A stretch of 64,000 nt of DNA. Origin: Aliagarivorans marinus DSM 23064. GTDB taxonomy: Bacteria; Pseudomonadota; Gammaproteobacteria; Enterobacterales; Celerinatantimonadaceae. The notes under the pieces are model-generated. The model was not told the origin of the DNA, did not search any database, and saw only the letters and a program-made list of their open reading frames with translations. A program made the position numbers and the translations under genes. The first letter of the stretch is position 1. Each line of letters starts with the position of its first letter. Shown here piece after piece: positions 1-9,261 of the stretch. The DNA lies in the NCBI RefSeq assembly GCF_000429485.1, contig NZ_KE386910.1, positions 124,001 to 188,000 on the forward strand. Reading direction: 5' to 3'.

Positions 1-1539
1 TACCAAAAAGGTTGCGGCTGCGGCCAACACTATGCCAGCTAAGTTGGTCAGAAACAGTAGCAATGCACCGGCGACTAGCTCAACTTCCATCCATCCCAAG
101 CCAATCCCCGCCACCGCTAACGGCGGAACAAGTGCGACGGCGATGGCCACCCCAGCCAAGCTTTTGGTAATAGCAGCACGCGCATGGGCATATGCGCCCG
201 CGATACCGGATATCACGGCGACGCCAAGGTCTAACAAGGTTGGGCTTACTCGCGCTGCAATCTCGCTGGTGGTGTGTTGCAGTGGTAGCAACCAGGTGCA
301 CAGCACTGCAAACAGCAGGGCTAACCCCAAGCCAGTGCTTAGCGTGGTGATACTGCCTTTAAGCAAGCTCTCATCTTGCCGTGCGAGTGCCATGGCCAGC
401 GAGATGATTGGCCCCATCAGTGGGGCGAGGATCATCGCACCGATGATCACCGGCGGTGAGTCGGCGAACAGCCCCAAGGAGGCGAGTAAGGTCGAGAGGA
501 TCATTAAGGTGAGGAACACCGGCGAGGGGCTCGCTTGCTCCCTTAGGGTTTGGTAGAGCTCTCGGAAGTCATCTTGAGCTGCGTGGGCGACCCAGCGCAG
601 TGGCTTGGCGCAAAGCTCTGTGATGCCTTCGCCTTTTGGTAGGTGTTGCAGGCGTCGCGATTCTTTTTCCGGGGTAGCCGCTCGTTCAATACTTAGCTTG
701 CTCGAAGGCAGCAACTGCAGCGCTCGAGGGTGGTTGGTAAAGCTGAGCTCGCGTGAACACATGCTGGTTCCATCATGGCTGTATTCTATACCCGGATCGC
801 AGGCAATCTTTAGCTCGTCGGTTTTGAGCGTGCCCACGCTGCGTGGCAAGGTGGCTTGTTGACGGGCAAACAGTGCCACTAGCATCACAGCGAGTAACTC
901 CATCACACTGCGTGGCGCTAAGAGCAAGATATGAAACATGCCGTCGTTAAGGTGGGAGTCACTCAGCAGGCGTTTTCCAATGGTAGAGTTTCGGCCGTGC
1001 TCTACCACTGTTATCCCAACGGCGGCTGTACAGAATGCTTCGTTATTACGCGTGGTTAGATGATAGGCCTTCGGTTGAATGCTGCTTAGTTTGCTTATGT
1101 AGTGCTTAAATTTGAGCAGTTTGGCCTTAAAGCCTGATACTTCAGCGCCGGGAACAAAGCCATACATATCGCCGATGGTCACCGACTGAAGAATCGGTAG
1201 TTGATTACACATAAGCAAGTCGACGGCTTCTGGTTCTACCTGCAGGTAGTGATCTACTGCTTGATCTAACTTGCTATCCAGCGCTAAGCCCTTACTGGCC
1301 ATGGCCGCGTTAGGGTGGGGCAGCACCGCAAGTTGCGTTTCACTGGCAAGGAACAAAGGCAGCGTACTGCGTAGCTGTTCATCACTAAGAAACAGCCAGC
1401 AGATCTGACACGCCTGTTCAGGCACCTCAAGCGAGCTTGTATACGGGAGGAAGAACGCCTCTCGGTGCTCTAGCAGGGCGGAGAGCTGTTGCTCAATCTC
1501 ACTAAACTCTGACTCGTCATAAATCACTAAATCGACCAT
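1..1539 (-). CDS. DUF389 family membrane protein (partial, runs off left edge)
   Basis: Reading the minus strand from the ATG at 1539 gives 513 uninterrupted codons to the window edge, so the C-terminus is missing. The N-terminal half is soluble and contains an EHGRNSTIG / DSHLNDG region like the one found before DUF389 in the TIGR00341-type proteins, which some databases liken to a diacylglycerol kinase fold. The second half is hydrophobic and carries the DUF389 hallmark PPVIIGAMILAPLMGP near residue 363. An AGGGA ribosome site lies a few bases before the start. It follows the moxR-DUF58-tgpA genes on the same strand with 78 bp between and may be co-transcribed. The molecular function of the family is not known to me. 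Confidence 0.82.
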   Translation of the reverse strand, partial: MVDLVIYDESEFSEIEQQLSALLEHREAFFLPYTSSLEVPEQACQICWLFLSDEQLRSTLPLFLASETQLAVLPHPNAAMASKGLALDSKLDQAVDHYLQVEPEAVDLLMCNQLPILQSVTIGDMYGFVPGAEVSGFKAKLLKFKHYISKLSSIQPKAYHLTTRNNEAFCTAAVGITVVEHGRNSTIGKRLLSDSHLNDGMFHILLLAPRSVMELLAVMLVALFARQQATLPRSVGTLKTDELKIACDPGIEYSHDGTSMCSRELSFTNHPRALQLLPSSKLSIERAATPEKESRRLQHLPKGEGITELCAKPLRWVAHAAQDDFRELYQTLREQASPSPVFLTLMILSTLLASLGLFADSPPVIIGAMILAPLMGPIISLAMALARQDESLLKGSITTLSTGLGLALLFAVLCTWLLPLQHTTSEIAARVSPTLLDLGVAVISGIAGAYAHARAAITKSLAGVAIAVALVPPLAVAGIGLGWMEVELVAGALLLFLTNLAGIVLAAAATFLV

Positions 1540-1617
1540 TACACGTCCCTGTGCATTAAATTGAGTGGTGTTACTGACTTGCGCAAGCAAACACCGCCTT
1601 GGCCTGCTGTTACTTGC

Positions 1618-3555
1618 TTATGTGTTGCTGTGATAACGGCTGCGATAGTAGGCATCCACCGCTAGTTCCAAGCGTCTTGTGGCGCGAGGAGTTTCAGTGC
1701 GAAGGCGCTGGCAAAACTGCTTTAAGGTTTCGTTTGGCGCGCGCTGCCTTCCCCTTAGTCGCCAATAACTTAGCTGCATTCTCAGTCGCAACAATGGTAG
1801 ATCGGGTACACGCCACTGCCAAGGGCGAACGAACAGCAACAAGGTGAGGGCGCCAGCGGTAGATAGCAGGCCCAAGCTTAATGCCAGCAAGCTGTCTAAA
1901 CTAAACCGGCGCTGCAACTCATCGAGCAGCCGGTTTTGTCGATTGCTATCAAAGTTAACTACCCACTGCGCCCACAGATAGTCGGCACGTTCGAGCAAGG
2001 AGCGCAGTGCCAACAGCTGTTGGCTGTACCACAGGCGGCTACCGAGCGGCGACAGCGCGCGCCATTGTGTGGCTAGCTCAGCACTTTGCTGCAGGCCCAG
2101 TTGCACTCGCTTGGGCGCGATCCAGCCTGTTGGATCGATCTGCTGCCATTTGCCTTCCACCCATATCTCAGCCCAGGCGTGAGCGTCGTAGTCACGTACG
2201 GTGATCACCGTACGCTGGGTGTTCCACTCGCCACCAAGATAGCCAGCAACCATCCGAGCCGGATAGCCCATGCTGCGGGCCAGCACCACCACCGCCTGCG
2301 CGTAGTGCACGCAAAATCCTAGTTGGCCCTCGAACAGGAAATCGCCCAAGCCTTGGCTACCCGGATAGACGGGCGGATTCAGGGTGTAGCCAAAGGGCGC
2401 TTGTAAGAACCAGTCGCGCATGGCAGCTAAGGGTTGAGGGGCTGCGGCGAACTGTTCGGCAAGGCTAAGTATTCGTTGCTCGGTGTTCGCGGGAAGGGTG
2501 CTTAGCCGGCGTAACAGGCTTGGCGCGAGTGTCTCATCTGGCGCATCGCTTAGCCAAACAAACGATGCCTGACTGCGTTGGTTAATGTTGGCTCGGCGTT
2601 GCCAGCTGTTGTCGCGGGTCAGCCTAAGTGCACCTTGCGATACCACACTGGGCCAAAGGCTCGGTGCCCACACGCCATCGCTGGGCTGATAGATAATCGA
2701 GTAGGGCACACCGCCTGCAGTCCAGCTAATCTCGCCCGATGTGCGTAATAGCTTAGCGTGAGTGCTGCGCGACCAACTTTCCCCGTCGAACTGGTCGAGC
2801 ACTAAGGCGCGCCAATAGAACTGTTGTAAACTTGATTGCGGGGTATCAAAGGTTGCGCGAAAGGCTAAGCGGTCGGAGCGGATAAGTTGGCTGATATCCC
2901 CGGGCCGCACTTGCTCGGATAATCCGGTAGTGGCTGATTGCAGCGTTGGCATTTGCCACAATGGGCCAAGCCGTGGCAACACTACAAACAACACCGCGGT
3001 TAGCGGCAGGGCTGAGCCGCTCCACAGTGCAAGCCTGCGTAGCAGCGGCAATGATAAGGGCACATCAATGCTAAGCAGTAACAGCAGATGCAGCAGCAGG
3101 CTGATGCACGCTAGCACTGCGTAGATAATCGCGACATTAAGCAGCAGGGCTAGGGCAGCTAGAATCCAGCCACATAGGACAAACGCTTGCAAGTCGCGGC
3201 GCTGGCGCAGCTCGATAAGCTTTAGGCAGTAGCCAAGCAGCACTACATTGACAGCGATCTCGAATTGCCCCTGCTGCCAACTGCTGGCGATAGTTAAAAG
3301 CGCCATGGCTAGCGTGATCAGTAGCTTGAGCCAACGCGAACAATCCGGCGCGCGCCCTTGGCTTAAGCGCCAGCGCCACAGGCCAAGCACGCCTCCCGTT
3401 GCTAACAGCCACAACGGCGCCACCGACCAAAGCAGTAGGCTTGTGGCGAAAAAACACTGCAGAAAAAGCAGAGATTGTGCCTTGCCAAGGGGTAAGTATG
3501 TCAATATAGCCTTGTGCTGGTCACGCGTTTGCGGGGTAGGCTTGAAGGGGCTCAT
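1618..3555 (-). CDS. TgpA-type membrane transglutaminase-like protein
   Basis: A 645-residue protein with about six N-terminal membrane segments (residues about 30-200, DUF3488 type), a periplasmic transglutaminase-like domain, another membrane segment near 550-570 and a short cytoplasmic tail. The papain-like triad is intact: Cys415 in GFCVHYA, His459 in DAHAW and Asp474 in DPTGW. Pseudomonas TgpA has this architecture. Its ATG overlaps the stop of the DUF58 gene by 4 bp (ATGA), so the two are translationally coupled. The moxR-DUF58-transglutaminase order is a widespread operon thought to act on envelope proteins or peptides; the substrate is not known. Confidence 0.88.
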   Translation of the reverse strand: MSPFKPTPQTRDQHKAILTYLPLGKAQSLLFLQCFFATSLLLWSVAPLWLLATGGVLGLWRWRLSQGRAPDCSRWLKLLITLAMALLTIASSWQQGQFEIAVNVVLLGYCLKLIELRQRRDLQAFVLCGWILAALALLLNVAIIYAVLACISLLLHLLLLLSIDVPLSLPLLRRLALWSGSALPLTAVLFVVLPRLGPLWQMPTLQSATTGLSEQVRPGDISQLIRSDRLAFRATFDTPQSSLQQFYWRALVLDQFDGESWSRSTHAKLLRTSGEISWTAGGVPYSIIYQPSDGVWAPSLWPSVVSQGALRLTRDNSWQRRANINQRSQASFVWLSDAPDETLAPSLLRRLSTLPANTEQRILSLAEQFAAAPQPLAAMRDWFLQAPFGYTLNPPVYPGSQGLGDFLFEGQLGFCVHYAQAVVVLARSMGYPARMVAGYLGGEWNTQRTVITVRDYDAHAWAEIWVEGKWQQIDPTGWIAPKRVQLGLQQSAELATQWRALSPLGSRLWYSQQLLALRSLLERADYLWAQWVVNFDSNRQNRLLDELQRRFSLDSLLALSLGLLSTAGALTLLLFVRPWQWRVPDLPLLRLRMQLSYWRLRGRQRAPNETLKQFCQRLRTETPRATRRLELAVDAYYRSRYHSNT

Positions 3556-4502
3556 CGCGGCGCCCTCGCCAGCATCTCTAATGCCGCCTGCTTATGGGCT
3601 TCGCCTTCACCCATTGGGAGCTGTTGGCCTGCAACGCTGAGCGAGAAACGCTGTCCTTGTTGGCTAAGTTGCAACACCCAGTGGCACAACACCCGATAAC
3701 GAAGCTCTCGCTCAAGCTGCTGTAAACTCGCTTCGTCCAGTACGAGTGCTTGCGAATGGTAGGATTCGAAGCTCTTGCGCTGAAGGCCGCGCCCGGCCGC
3801 TAAGGCCTTCCATGAGAGCAAGCTTAAGCGCTCACCTGAGCGGTAGGGAACAAGTCCGGCGAACTCGTCTTGCAGGGTATGACTTTGGGTAGTGTGGTTT
3901 GTAGCTTCTTGCTCACCGCCGCGTGGGCAGGGGTAACCGGGCTCTGGCGTCGGCGCTACGAAACTCTCGCAGTCTAAATCGAGCCAGGTCCAGCATCGAA
4001 ACAGCCCAAAGGGGAAGCTGCTGTAGAGCTTTAGCCTGGGCAGTGGAAATACTCCTCGTTGGTCGAGGGTGTAACTGAGGCTGGCATGATCGCCGTCCAA
4101 CAGCCAATGCTGGTCGCTAAGCTCGTTAATTGAGCCCTCCAGCGCCAAACCACGCAGGCTAGCGGGTTTGTGAATCTGCAGCTCCAACACCAATGTGTCG
4201 CAAGCAAGCCCAAGAGGGCGTGCTTTGCGCGTGACTTGCAGCCCCGACAGGTTGAGGTGACATAGGTGCAAGGTTACCACCCAGAGCACCAGCAGAAACA
4301 GCGCCATCAGTAGCACTAAGTTGTTTTGGTAGTTGGTCGACAGCAAGTACAGCACCAGCACCCCAATCAGGTAGCAGCTGCCAAAACCGGTGGGCAAAAT
4401 AAACAGGTTGCGCCGTCCCAGCTGGGTGGACGCCTCAGGAGGAAGCCTGCGTCTTAACCAGCGCTCGCGGTCAAACAGGCGGCGCTTGCTATTCGAGATC
4501 AT
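3552..4502 (-). CDS. DUF58 domain protein
   Basis: About 316 residues with two N-terminal membrane segments (roughly residues 30-70), then the DUF58 domain with the conserved YRSGERLSLLSWKALAAGR stretch and a following ESY motif. DUF58 proteins are von Willebrand-like partners of MoxR AAA ATPases. The upstream gene runs into it: the ATG at 4502 overlaps moxR by 14 bp. A GTG at 4517 in the same frame would add five residues. Neither start has a clear ribosome site, which fits translational coupling to moxR. Its role is presumably to link MoxR activity to the membrane; this is inferred from the operon. Confidence 0.87.
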   Translation of the reverse strand: MISNSKRRLFDRERWLRRRLPPEASTQLGRRNLFILPTGFGSCYLIGVLVLYLLSTNYQNNLVLLMALFLLVLWVVTLHLCHLNLSGLQVTRKARPLGLACDTLVLELQIHKPASLRGLALEGSINELSDQHWLLDGDHASLSYTLDQRGVFPLPRLKLYSSFPFGLFRCWTWLDLDCESFVAPTPEPGYPCPRGGEQEATNHTTQSHTLQDEFAGLVPYRSGERLSLLSWKALAAGRGLQRKSFESYHSQALVLDEASLQQLERELRYRVLCHWVLQLSQQGQRFSLSVAGQQLPMGEGEAHKQAALEMLARAPR

Positions 4503-5430
4503 TGTAGGGGGCCACACCGTCTAGCAGTTGGCTGGCGAACTGCACACCTTGCTCTCCGCGTCCTAGCCGATGGGCGCTTACTGCCACAAATACCGCTTGT
4601 AAGTCTTCTGGTTCGACGTGTTGACGGTGATGGATAAATGCCCAGGCGCGGGCGCACGCCAGCAGTGTTTTTGAGCAGCGCGGAGAGAGCGGGCGGGCAT
4701 GCTCAAGTGTGCGACTGGCATGGATAAGCCGGAGCAGGTAGCCGAGCAGGGCATCGCTCGCATGCACTTGCTGGCTCTGTGCTTGCAGTTGCGGTAGTTG
4801 TTCAACCACTAATGGGCTATCTGAGCGAGCCGCGTGATTGCTTTGCTTGAGCATCTGCAGCTCGCTATCGGCATCGGGAAAGCCGATGCTAAGGCGCATC
4901 GCAAAGCGATCCAGTTGCGATTCGGGCAGCTCGAAGGTACCCAGTTGCTCGTGGGGGTTTTGGGTTGCAATAACAAAGAAGGGGCTGGGCAGTGTGTGGT
5001 TTACACCATCCACGCTGACCTGGCCTTCTTCCATGGCCTCCAGCAATGCACTTTGGGTGCGAGGGCTGGCGCGATTGAGCTCGTCGGCCAAAATCAGCTG
5101 ATGGAATAGCGGACCGGGGTGAAAGTGGAAGGCTTGTTCATTCTGCTCGAAAATCGACACCCCAATAATGTCGGCGGGCAACAGGTCGCTGGTGAACTGG
5201 ATCCGCTGGAAGCTCATGCCAAAGCTACTACCGAGCCACTTGGCCAAGCTGGTCTTGCCCACGCCGGGCAAGTCTTCCAATAGCAAATGCCCACCGGCCA
5301 GCAAGCAGGCCATAGCCTGCTTGATCACCGCGGACTTGCCCAGTAGTTGGCTTTGTAGCTGGCTATAAACAGTCTGAAGCTCTGGGTGAAGTGATTCCGT
5401 TGTGGCTGTGTTTAATCCAAACGCCCCCAC
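4489..5430 (-). CDS. MoxR family AAA+ ATPase
   Basis: A 313-residue AAA_3 ATPase. Walker A is GVGKTSLA near residue 58, Walker B is LILADELNRA near residue 115, and the ATQNPHEQLGTFELPESQLDRF block is characteristic of MoxR proteins. The start is GTG at 5430, fixed by a near-perfect AAAGGAGGT ribosome site six bases upstream. It is the first gene of the moxR-DUF58-tgpA operon. MoxR proteins act as chaperone-like ATPases in maturation or assembly of partner complexes, usually with a VWA or DUF58 partner such as the next gene. Confidence 0.92.
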   Translation of the reverse strand: MGAFGLNTATTESLHPELQTVYSQLQSQLLGKSAVIKQAMACLLAGGHLLLEDLPGVGKTSLAKWLGSSFGMSFQRIQFTSDLLPADIIGVSIFEQNEQAFHFHPGPLFHQLILADELNRASPRTQSALLEAMEEGQVSVDGVNHTLPSPFFVIATQNPHEQLGTFELPESQLDRFAMRLSIGFPDADSELQMLKQSNHAARSDSPLVVEQLPQLQAQSQQVHASDALLGYLLRLIHASRTLEHARPLSPRCSKTLLACARAWAFIHHRQHVEPEDLQAVFVAVSAHRLGRGEQGVQFASQLLDGVAPYNDLE

Positions 5431-5635
5431 AGCACCTCCTTTGTGATAGGGAATAGTAAAAACTTAGCCTACTCCGAGGAGAGGTGGCGGGTTTCTAAGC
5501 TAAAAGTGCTGAAAGCAGAGGTAGTTAAAACAGTGTCTTGAGGAAAAGTCGAGACATTGGCGCGATGAATAGTCGTCGACAGCTCTGTGGTCTAAATAGT
5601 GCCAGTAATGGTGTGAGCAGTGAGGGCGGAGTAAG

Positions 5636-5655
5636 GGGAAGGCATTCGCCTTCCC
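5636..5655 (-). terminator. 3' hairpin after GH26 gene
   Basis: A perfect 8-bp stem (GGGAAGGC / GCCTTCCC) with a 4-base loop begins 7 bp after the stop of the GH26 gene. No T-run follows, so it may be a stabilising 3' end rather than a classical terminator. Confidence 0.45.
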
Positions 5656-5662
5656 ACATGTA

Positions 5663-6823
5663 TTATGGCGTATCACGCCAGTTCAACTCTTCCAGAGTGA
5701 TAATGTCAGGGTGATTCATCATCTCATTGGCGTGCTCGTTCGCAACGATAGACATGTGGGTATAGGTACCGTCGCCGTTGTACCAACTGTGCCAGCTCAT
5801 CCAGAAAGACACCGCGGGATAATCGCTGGGTAAGCGAGTTACATATTGCATGTTGTCAAACTCACCTTGAGCGCCCTCGACAGCAGTATGATAGCCAGCC
5901 AGCTCTGTCATCGCCAAAGGCTTGTTGAATGTTAAATAGTCGAGGTAATCGGGAATATCCAGCTCGTTGTTATAGGTGGTTGGCCCAACTATATCTACAA
6001 CGTCATCGCCGGGGTAATCACTCATCACCGGTCTGTCAACATGCCAACGACCAATGGGGGCATAAACCCATAGCAGGTTGCTGAGCTGTTTGTCTTCTGT
6101 GAAGTAGCGATAGAGTTCTCGAAAGACTGGTTTATACACTGACTCAGAGTCAGTGCCCTGTGCCCCCCACCAAAACCAGAAACCGTTTAACTCCTGCATA
6201 GGGCGCCACAGCACAGTAACGCCAGCATCTTGCAGTTCTTTGAGCGCTGTCGCGACGTTATCGACCTGAGCCATCCATATGTCGTATACCTCAGAGTCTG
6301 GATCGAACAGCGCCGTCATATCTACATCGCCGGTATACTTGTTTTGGCTGAGATCCCAAGGGTTCATTGGCACCCAGGTGAGCATTATCAAGCCCCCTTG
6401 GTTCCAATGATCGATGAGCACCTGATTACCGATAGATAGCTCCTCTTGGGTGTACCAATCGTCGTGCCCGTAGTCGAGTCCCAGAACCGCAGGCCATTGG
6501 CCGGTCGCTTCATAAAGCCTTTCCACGTTTTGAGCAAAGCCCATGATGTTTTCGTCATCAACAATCTGGTTGCCGTGACCAGCTTGCTGACCAGCTAATA
6601 CGCCTTCTCGGGTATTCGTCGACAAATCCGCTAAATACGCGAGAATACGAGCGGCGTCATCATTGGCATTGGGGTTTGAAGGGGTGTCATCGATAGTGCT
6701 GCGATCCAGGGTAAGACTAACGTGATTGCTTGGCGAAGTATCGCTACTCGACGAGCCACATCCCGATACAACGATGGTTAAAGCCAAACTAACACCTAAC
6801 GAAAAAATCCTTTTCTTCAACAT
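5663..6823 (-). CDS. GH26 family glycoside hydrolase (beta-mannanase-like), lipoprotein
   Basis: A 386-residue protein with a lipoprotein signal (lipobox VSGC, Cys22) and a Ser-rich linker, so probably tethered to the envelope. The catalytic domain has the GH26 acid/base region WRPMQELNGFWFWWG (Glu211) and a nucleophile candidate in MTELAGY (Glu307), with YGHDDW and GLIMLTW blocks in front. Characterised GH26 enzymes hydrolyse beta-mannans or mixed-linkage glucans. The residue before the acid/base Glu is Gln; many family members have His there. A strong AGGAGG ribosome site precedes the ATG. The gene stands alone, without transporters or other glycosidases, so the substrate is not indicated by context. 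Confidence 0.85.
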   Translation of the reverse strand: MLKKRIFSLGVSLALTIVVSGCGSSSSDTSPSNHVSLTLDRSTIDDTPSNPNANDDAARILAYLADLSTNTREGVLAGQQAGHGNQIVDDENIMGFAQNVERLYEATGQWPAVLGLDYGHDDWYTQEELSIGNQVLIDHWNQGGLIMLTWVPMNPWDLSQNKYTGDVDMTALFDPDSEVYDIWMAQVDNVATALKELQDAGVTVLWRPMQELNGFWFWWGAQGTDSESVYKPVFRELYRYFTEDKQLSNLLWVYAPIGRWHVDRPVMSDYPGDDVVDIVGPTTYNNELDIPDYLDYLTFNKPLAMTELAGYHTAVEGAQGEFDNMQYVTRLPSDYPAVSFWMSWHSWYNGDGTYTHMSIVANEHANEMMNHPDIITLEELNWRDTP

Positions 6824-6839
6824 GGTACCTCCTAGTTTA

Positions 6840-6857
6840 GTTAATGATTAAATTAAC
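6840..6857. promoter_or_regulatory. Inverted repeat upstream of GH26 gene
   Basis: GTTAAT and ATTAAC flank a 6-base AT-rich spacer, 16 bp before the GH26 start codon. The position suits an operator in the leader or promoter, but no regulator gene is adjacent and short AT-rich repeats occur by chance. Confidence 0.25.
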
Positions 6858-7076
6858 AAAAAGGCGGTCCTCTGACTAGAAATAAACATGTTAAGTAGTT
6901 CACTGACTGATTGGATACGGGCAGTTACGGAGACATCAAAAGAAAGCCCTGCAAACGATAGCTGTTAGATGCTAGCGAAGCGAGAATAGGCTAGGGGGAC
7001 AGCAGCGCAAATGCTATTATCTCGCACCTAAGTCGAGCATACGCAGATATGCCGCAGTAATAACGGGAGTAGGCGA

Positions 7077-8480
7077 TTGGTAACAGTAGAACAGCGAGAT
7101 GGCATGCAACTGCGCATTGCGCACGTGCAAAGCGAGAGCAAACAGGGTGAGCTGGAGATCTTTCTGTTTGTGCCCGGCGAGCTGGAACTAAGCCCAAAGC
7201 TGTTATCTGAAGATGAGTTTTACCACGCCGCCATCCACAGCAAGCGCACCTACTATAGCGACAAGAACCAGCTCCCCTTGGTACATAGCCGCTTGGCATC
7301 GCGCGGCAAGCTACCGCCTGAGCAGTACCGACTGAGCCTGAGTCTGTATGCCTATCAATATGTTATCGCGTTAGAGAAAACCGCCCACCGCCTGCTTAAG
7401 CATCCCTTTGTGCTGCAAAAGCGCGATAACCAAGAGCATGACGACATGCTGGACGAGGCCTATCAAGCCAATGAGTTCTGGGATTTGGTGAGCGAGCAGC
7501 GCGAGCTGGCCGAGAGTATTCTGCGCAAACTGCGCCGCAACAAGCCCAGCGACGCGCACTTGCTTAAGTATTTCGAAAACATCGACAACTACTTATCGTG
7601 GTTTACCGAGCAACGCTGCCTGTCGTTGGTGGCGCACCTACCACGTGGCGGCATGTATGGCGATACCAAAGAGCAACTGCTGGCCACCGTTAATGCCGAA
7701 GCTGAGTATCGCAAGGCCCGTGAGTACAACTCGCGCCATGCTATGAAGGATATGACCCGGCTATCGAATAAGATGCGCCTGCTGCGCCGCTTGATTGAGT
7801 ACCCGGTCACCTTGCGCGAAAAGACGCTCGACCTCAGCCTAAACACCAAGAAATGGGTAAAGGCCGGCGCCACCGCCTTTGTGATGCTGTTTGTCTCTTA
7901 TATGGTGCTACAAGCGCGCTCTTATCTGGATGGGGTGACCTTGCTGCTGGTGGTGACGCTATCGGGCATTTATGCGCTACGCGAAGTGTTTAAGGATGAT
8001 GTGACCAATGCGCTGTGGCGGGTGATCAACAAAGGTAGGCCGAAGTGGCGTAAAACCTACCTCGATGGCACCTCAGGCAAGCCGCTCGGCAGAAAGCTCG
8101 AATGGTTGGAATATCTAAGCTTTCGCAAGCTTGATCGCGATATCCAGAAGGCCCGCCGCGGCAAGGTCTCGCAAAAAGAAGAAGTGGTGCTGCGCTACAA
8201 AAGTCGCGCCAACCTCAGTAGCACCCGTTTTCTCAGTGGCTACGAGAAAACCCGCGAGTCCATGCTGCTAGATCTTCGGGTATTCTCCCGGCTTATGGAA
8301 AAAGGCTCTCAGCGGGTGTATCGACTCAAAGAAGGCAAGGTACTCAAAGAGTCGGTAGAGAAACGCCACCTTATCAACCTGATCATTCGCAGTACCGACG
8401 ACGATGATCAGCCGGTGATCCAGCGCTGGAAGGTGGTGATGACCCGCTCCAAGATTGTCGAGATTGAAATGATAGCGTAA
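7077..8480 (+). CDS. Conserved-looking protein of unknown function with two membrane segments
   Basis: A 467-residue protein that I do not recognise. The first 255 residues are soluble and charged, and two adjacent membrane segments (about 262-280 and 284-302) form a hairpin. The last 165 residues are again soluble and strongly basic in the middle, ending in a strand-rich segment after a DDDD run near 438. The reading frame is open only from 7032; TTG at 7077, after GGGAGTAGG, is the first usable start, and ATG at 7104 is the alternative. Both large domains should lie on the same side of the membrane. It stands alone between the GH26 gene and another membrane protein. Codon use matches the neighbours, so it looks like a resident gene. 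Confidence 0.75.
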   Translation: MVTVEQRDGMQLRIAHVQSESKQGELEIFLFVPGELELSPKLLSEDEFYHAAIHSKRTYYSDKNQLPLVHSRLASRGKLPPEQYRLSLSLYAYQYVIALEKTAHRLLKHPFVLQKRDNQEHDDMLDEAYQANEFWDLVSEQRELAESILRKLRRNKPSDAHLLKYFENIDNYLSWFTEQRCLSLVAHLPRGGMYGDTKEQLLATVNAEAEYRKAREYNSRHAMKDMTRLSNKMRLLRRLIEYPVTLREKTLDLSLNTKKWVKAGATAFVMLFVSYMVLQARSYLDGVTLLLVVTLSGIYALREVFKDDVTNALWRVINKGRPKWRKTYLDGTSGKPLGRKLEWLEYLSFRKLDRDIQKARRGKVSQKEEVVLRYKSRANLSSTRFLSGYEKTRESMLLDLRVFSRLMEKGSQRVYRLKEGKVLKESVEKRHLINLIIRSTDDDDQPVIQRWKVVMTRSKIVEIEMIA

Positions 8481-8622
8481 CAGCCATCAAGTATGTAATA
8501 ATCCACGCGCGCATGCTCTCTATAAGCTATTGATATGTAAAGTTAATATCTAAAATTCAGCTAAGCAATGTAGCGCCATTTGGGCATGCTTGATTCATCG
8601 AACAAACTCAAGGAATACTCGC

Positions 8623-9087
8623 GTGGAAGCACCCAATTCTTCTCACTCTCCCAATCTCTCAACACCCGCTTCACCACAAGCAATCAACCCAACAAAAATG
8701 TATTCGCCTAACCAAATCGGTGCGGCCTCCGCACTGGGTGGCCCAGTAGCGGTTATCTATTTTCTGATGGCGAACTTTGCGATGCTGAAGAACGAAGCAC
8801 TCAAAAAGGAGACCTTGGTGATCGGTTTGATTGCCATCGTGGCCATGTGGGTGTTTTTGCCCCTGCTGCCGGATAGTTTCCCGAGTTCGGCGTTTACCGC
8901 TTGCTACGTCGTGATTGGTCGAATGATGGCTGAGCGCCATCAAATGACCAAACAGGCGATTATCGACTCACCTAACCATGTATTTCATTCAAACTGGCGT
9001 GTATTTGGTCTGAGCCTGGTGTGCCTGCTGGGCTCCGTGGTTGTTCTGTTGGCACCATTTTTTGTGCTGGACATGCTCGGTTTCTAA
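8623..9087 (+). CDS. Small multi-spanning membrane protein, unknown function
   Basis: About 154 residues with a Ser/Pro/Asn-rich N-terminal stretch of roughly 28 residues and then three or four hydrophobic segments (about 30-50, 60-82, 85-100 and 125-150). GTG at 8623 is preferred because AAGGA sits eight bases upstream; the open frame extends to TTG at 8590 without a ribosome site. No motif identifies a function. The DUF3332 lipoprotein gene follows 174 bp downstream on the same strand with its own leader. Confidence 0.65.
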   Translation: MEAPNSSHSPNLSTPASPQAINPTKMYSPNQIGAASALGGPVAVIYFLMANFAMLKNEALKKETLVIGLIAIVAMWVFLPLLPDSFPSSAFTACYVVIGRMMAERHQMTKQAIIDSPNHVFHSNWRVFGLSLVCLLGSVVVLLAPFFVLDMLGF

Positions 9088-9212
9088 ACGCAGCCCTAGG
9101 CTCAGTTCAAGAGCCTGTAGCCAAGCTAGCTTCTCCAAATCGGCCATTTAGTCGAATTAATAAGCGAACGGTTCGTCTTACGGTGAACCTGCCAGTGCTT
9201 GTGTGTATCATC

Positions 9213-9234
9213 GGCGCACTTTTTCAAGTGCGCC
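9213..9234 (+). other. Perfect hairpin in the leader of the DUF3332 gene
   Basis: A 9-bp perfect stem GGCGCACTT / AAGTGCGCC closes on a TTTC loop, ending 27 bp before the DUF3332 start codon. No T-run follows. It could stabilise the 5' end of the transcript or end an upstream message. Confidence 0.4.
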
Positions 9235-9261
9235 ACAGAGCGCACGACTATTGGAGCCAAA

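Noticed and set aside
32-862. Plus-strand open frames at 32-556 and 605-862
   Set aside because: They lie opposite the continuous minus-strand DUF389 gene, have no ribosome sites and give Ser/Arg-rich low-complexity proteins.
1618-5430. A mobile or defence island around moxR-DUF58-transglutaminase
   Set aside because: This three-gene operon is a common housekeeping arrangement and its codon use matches the surroundings.
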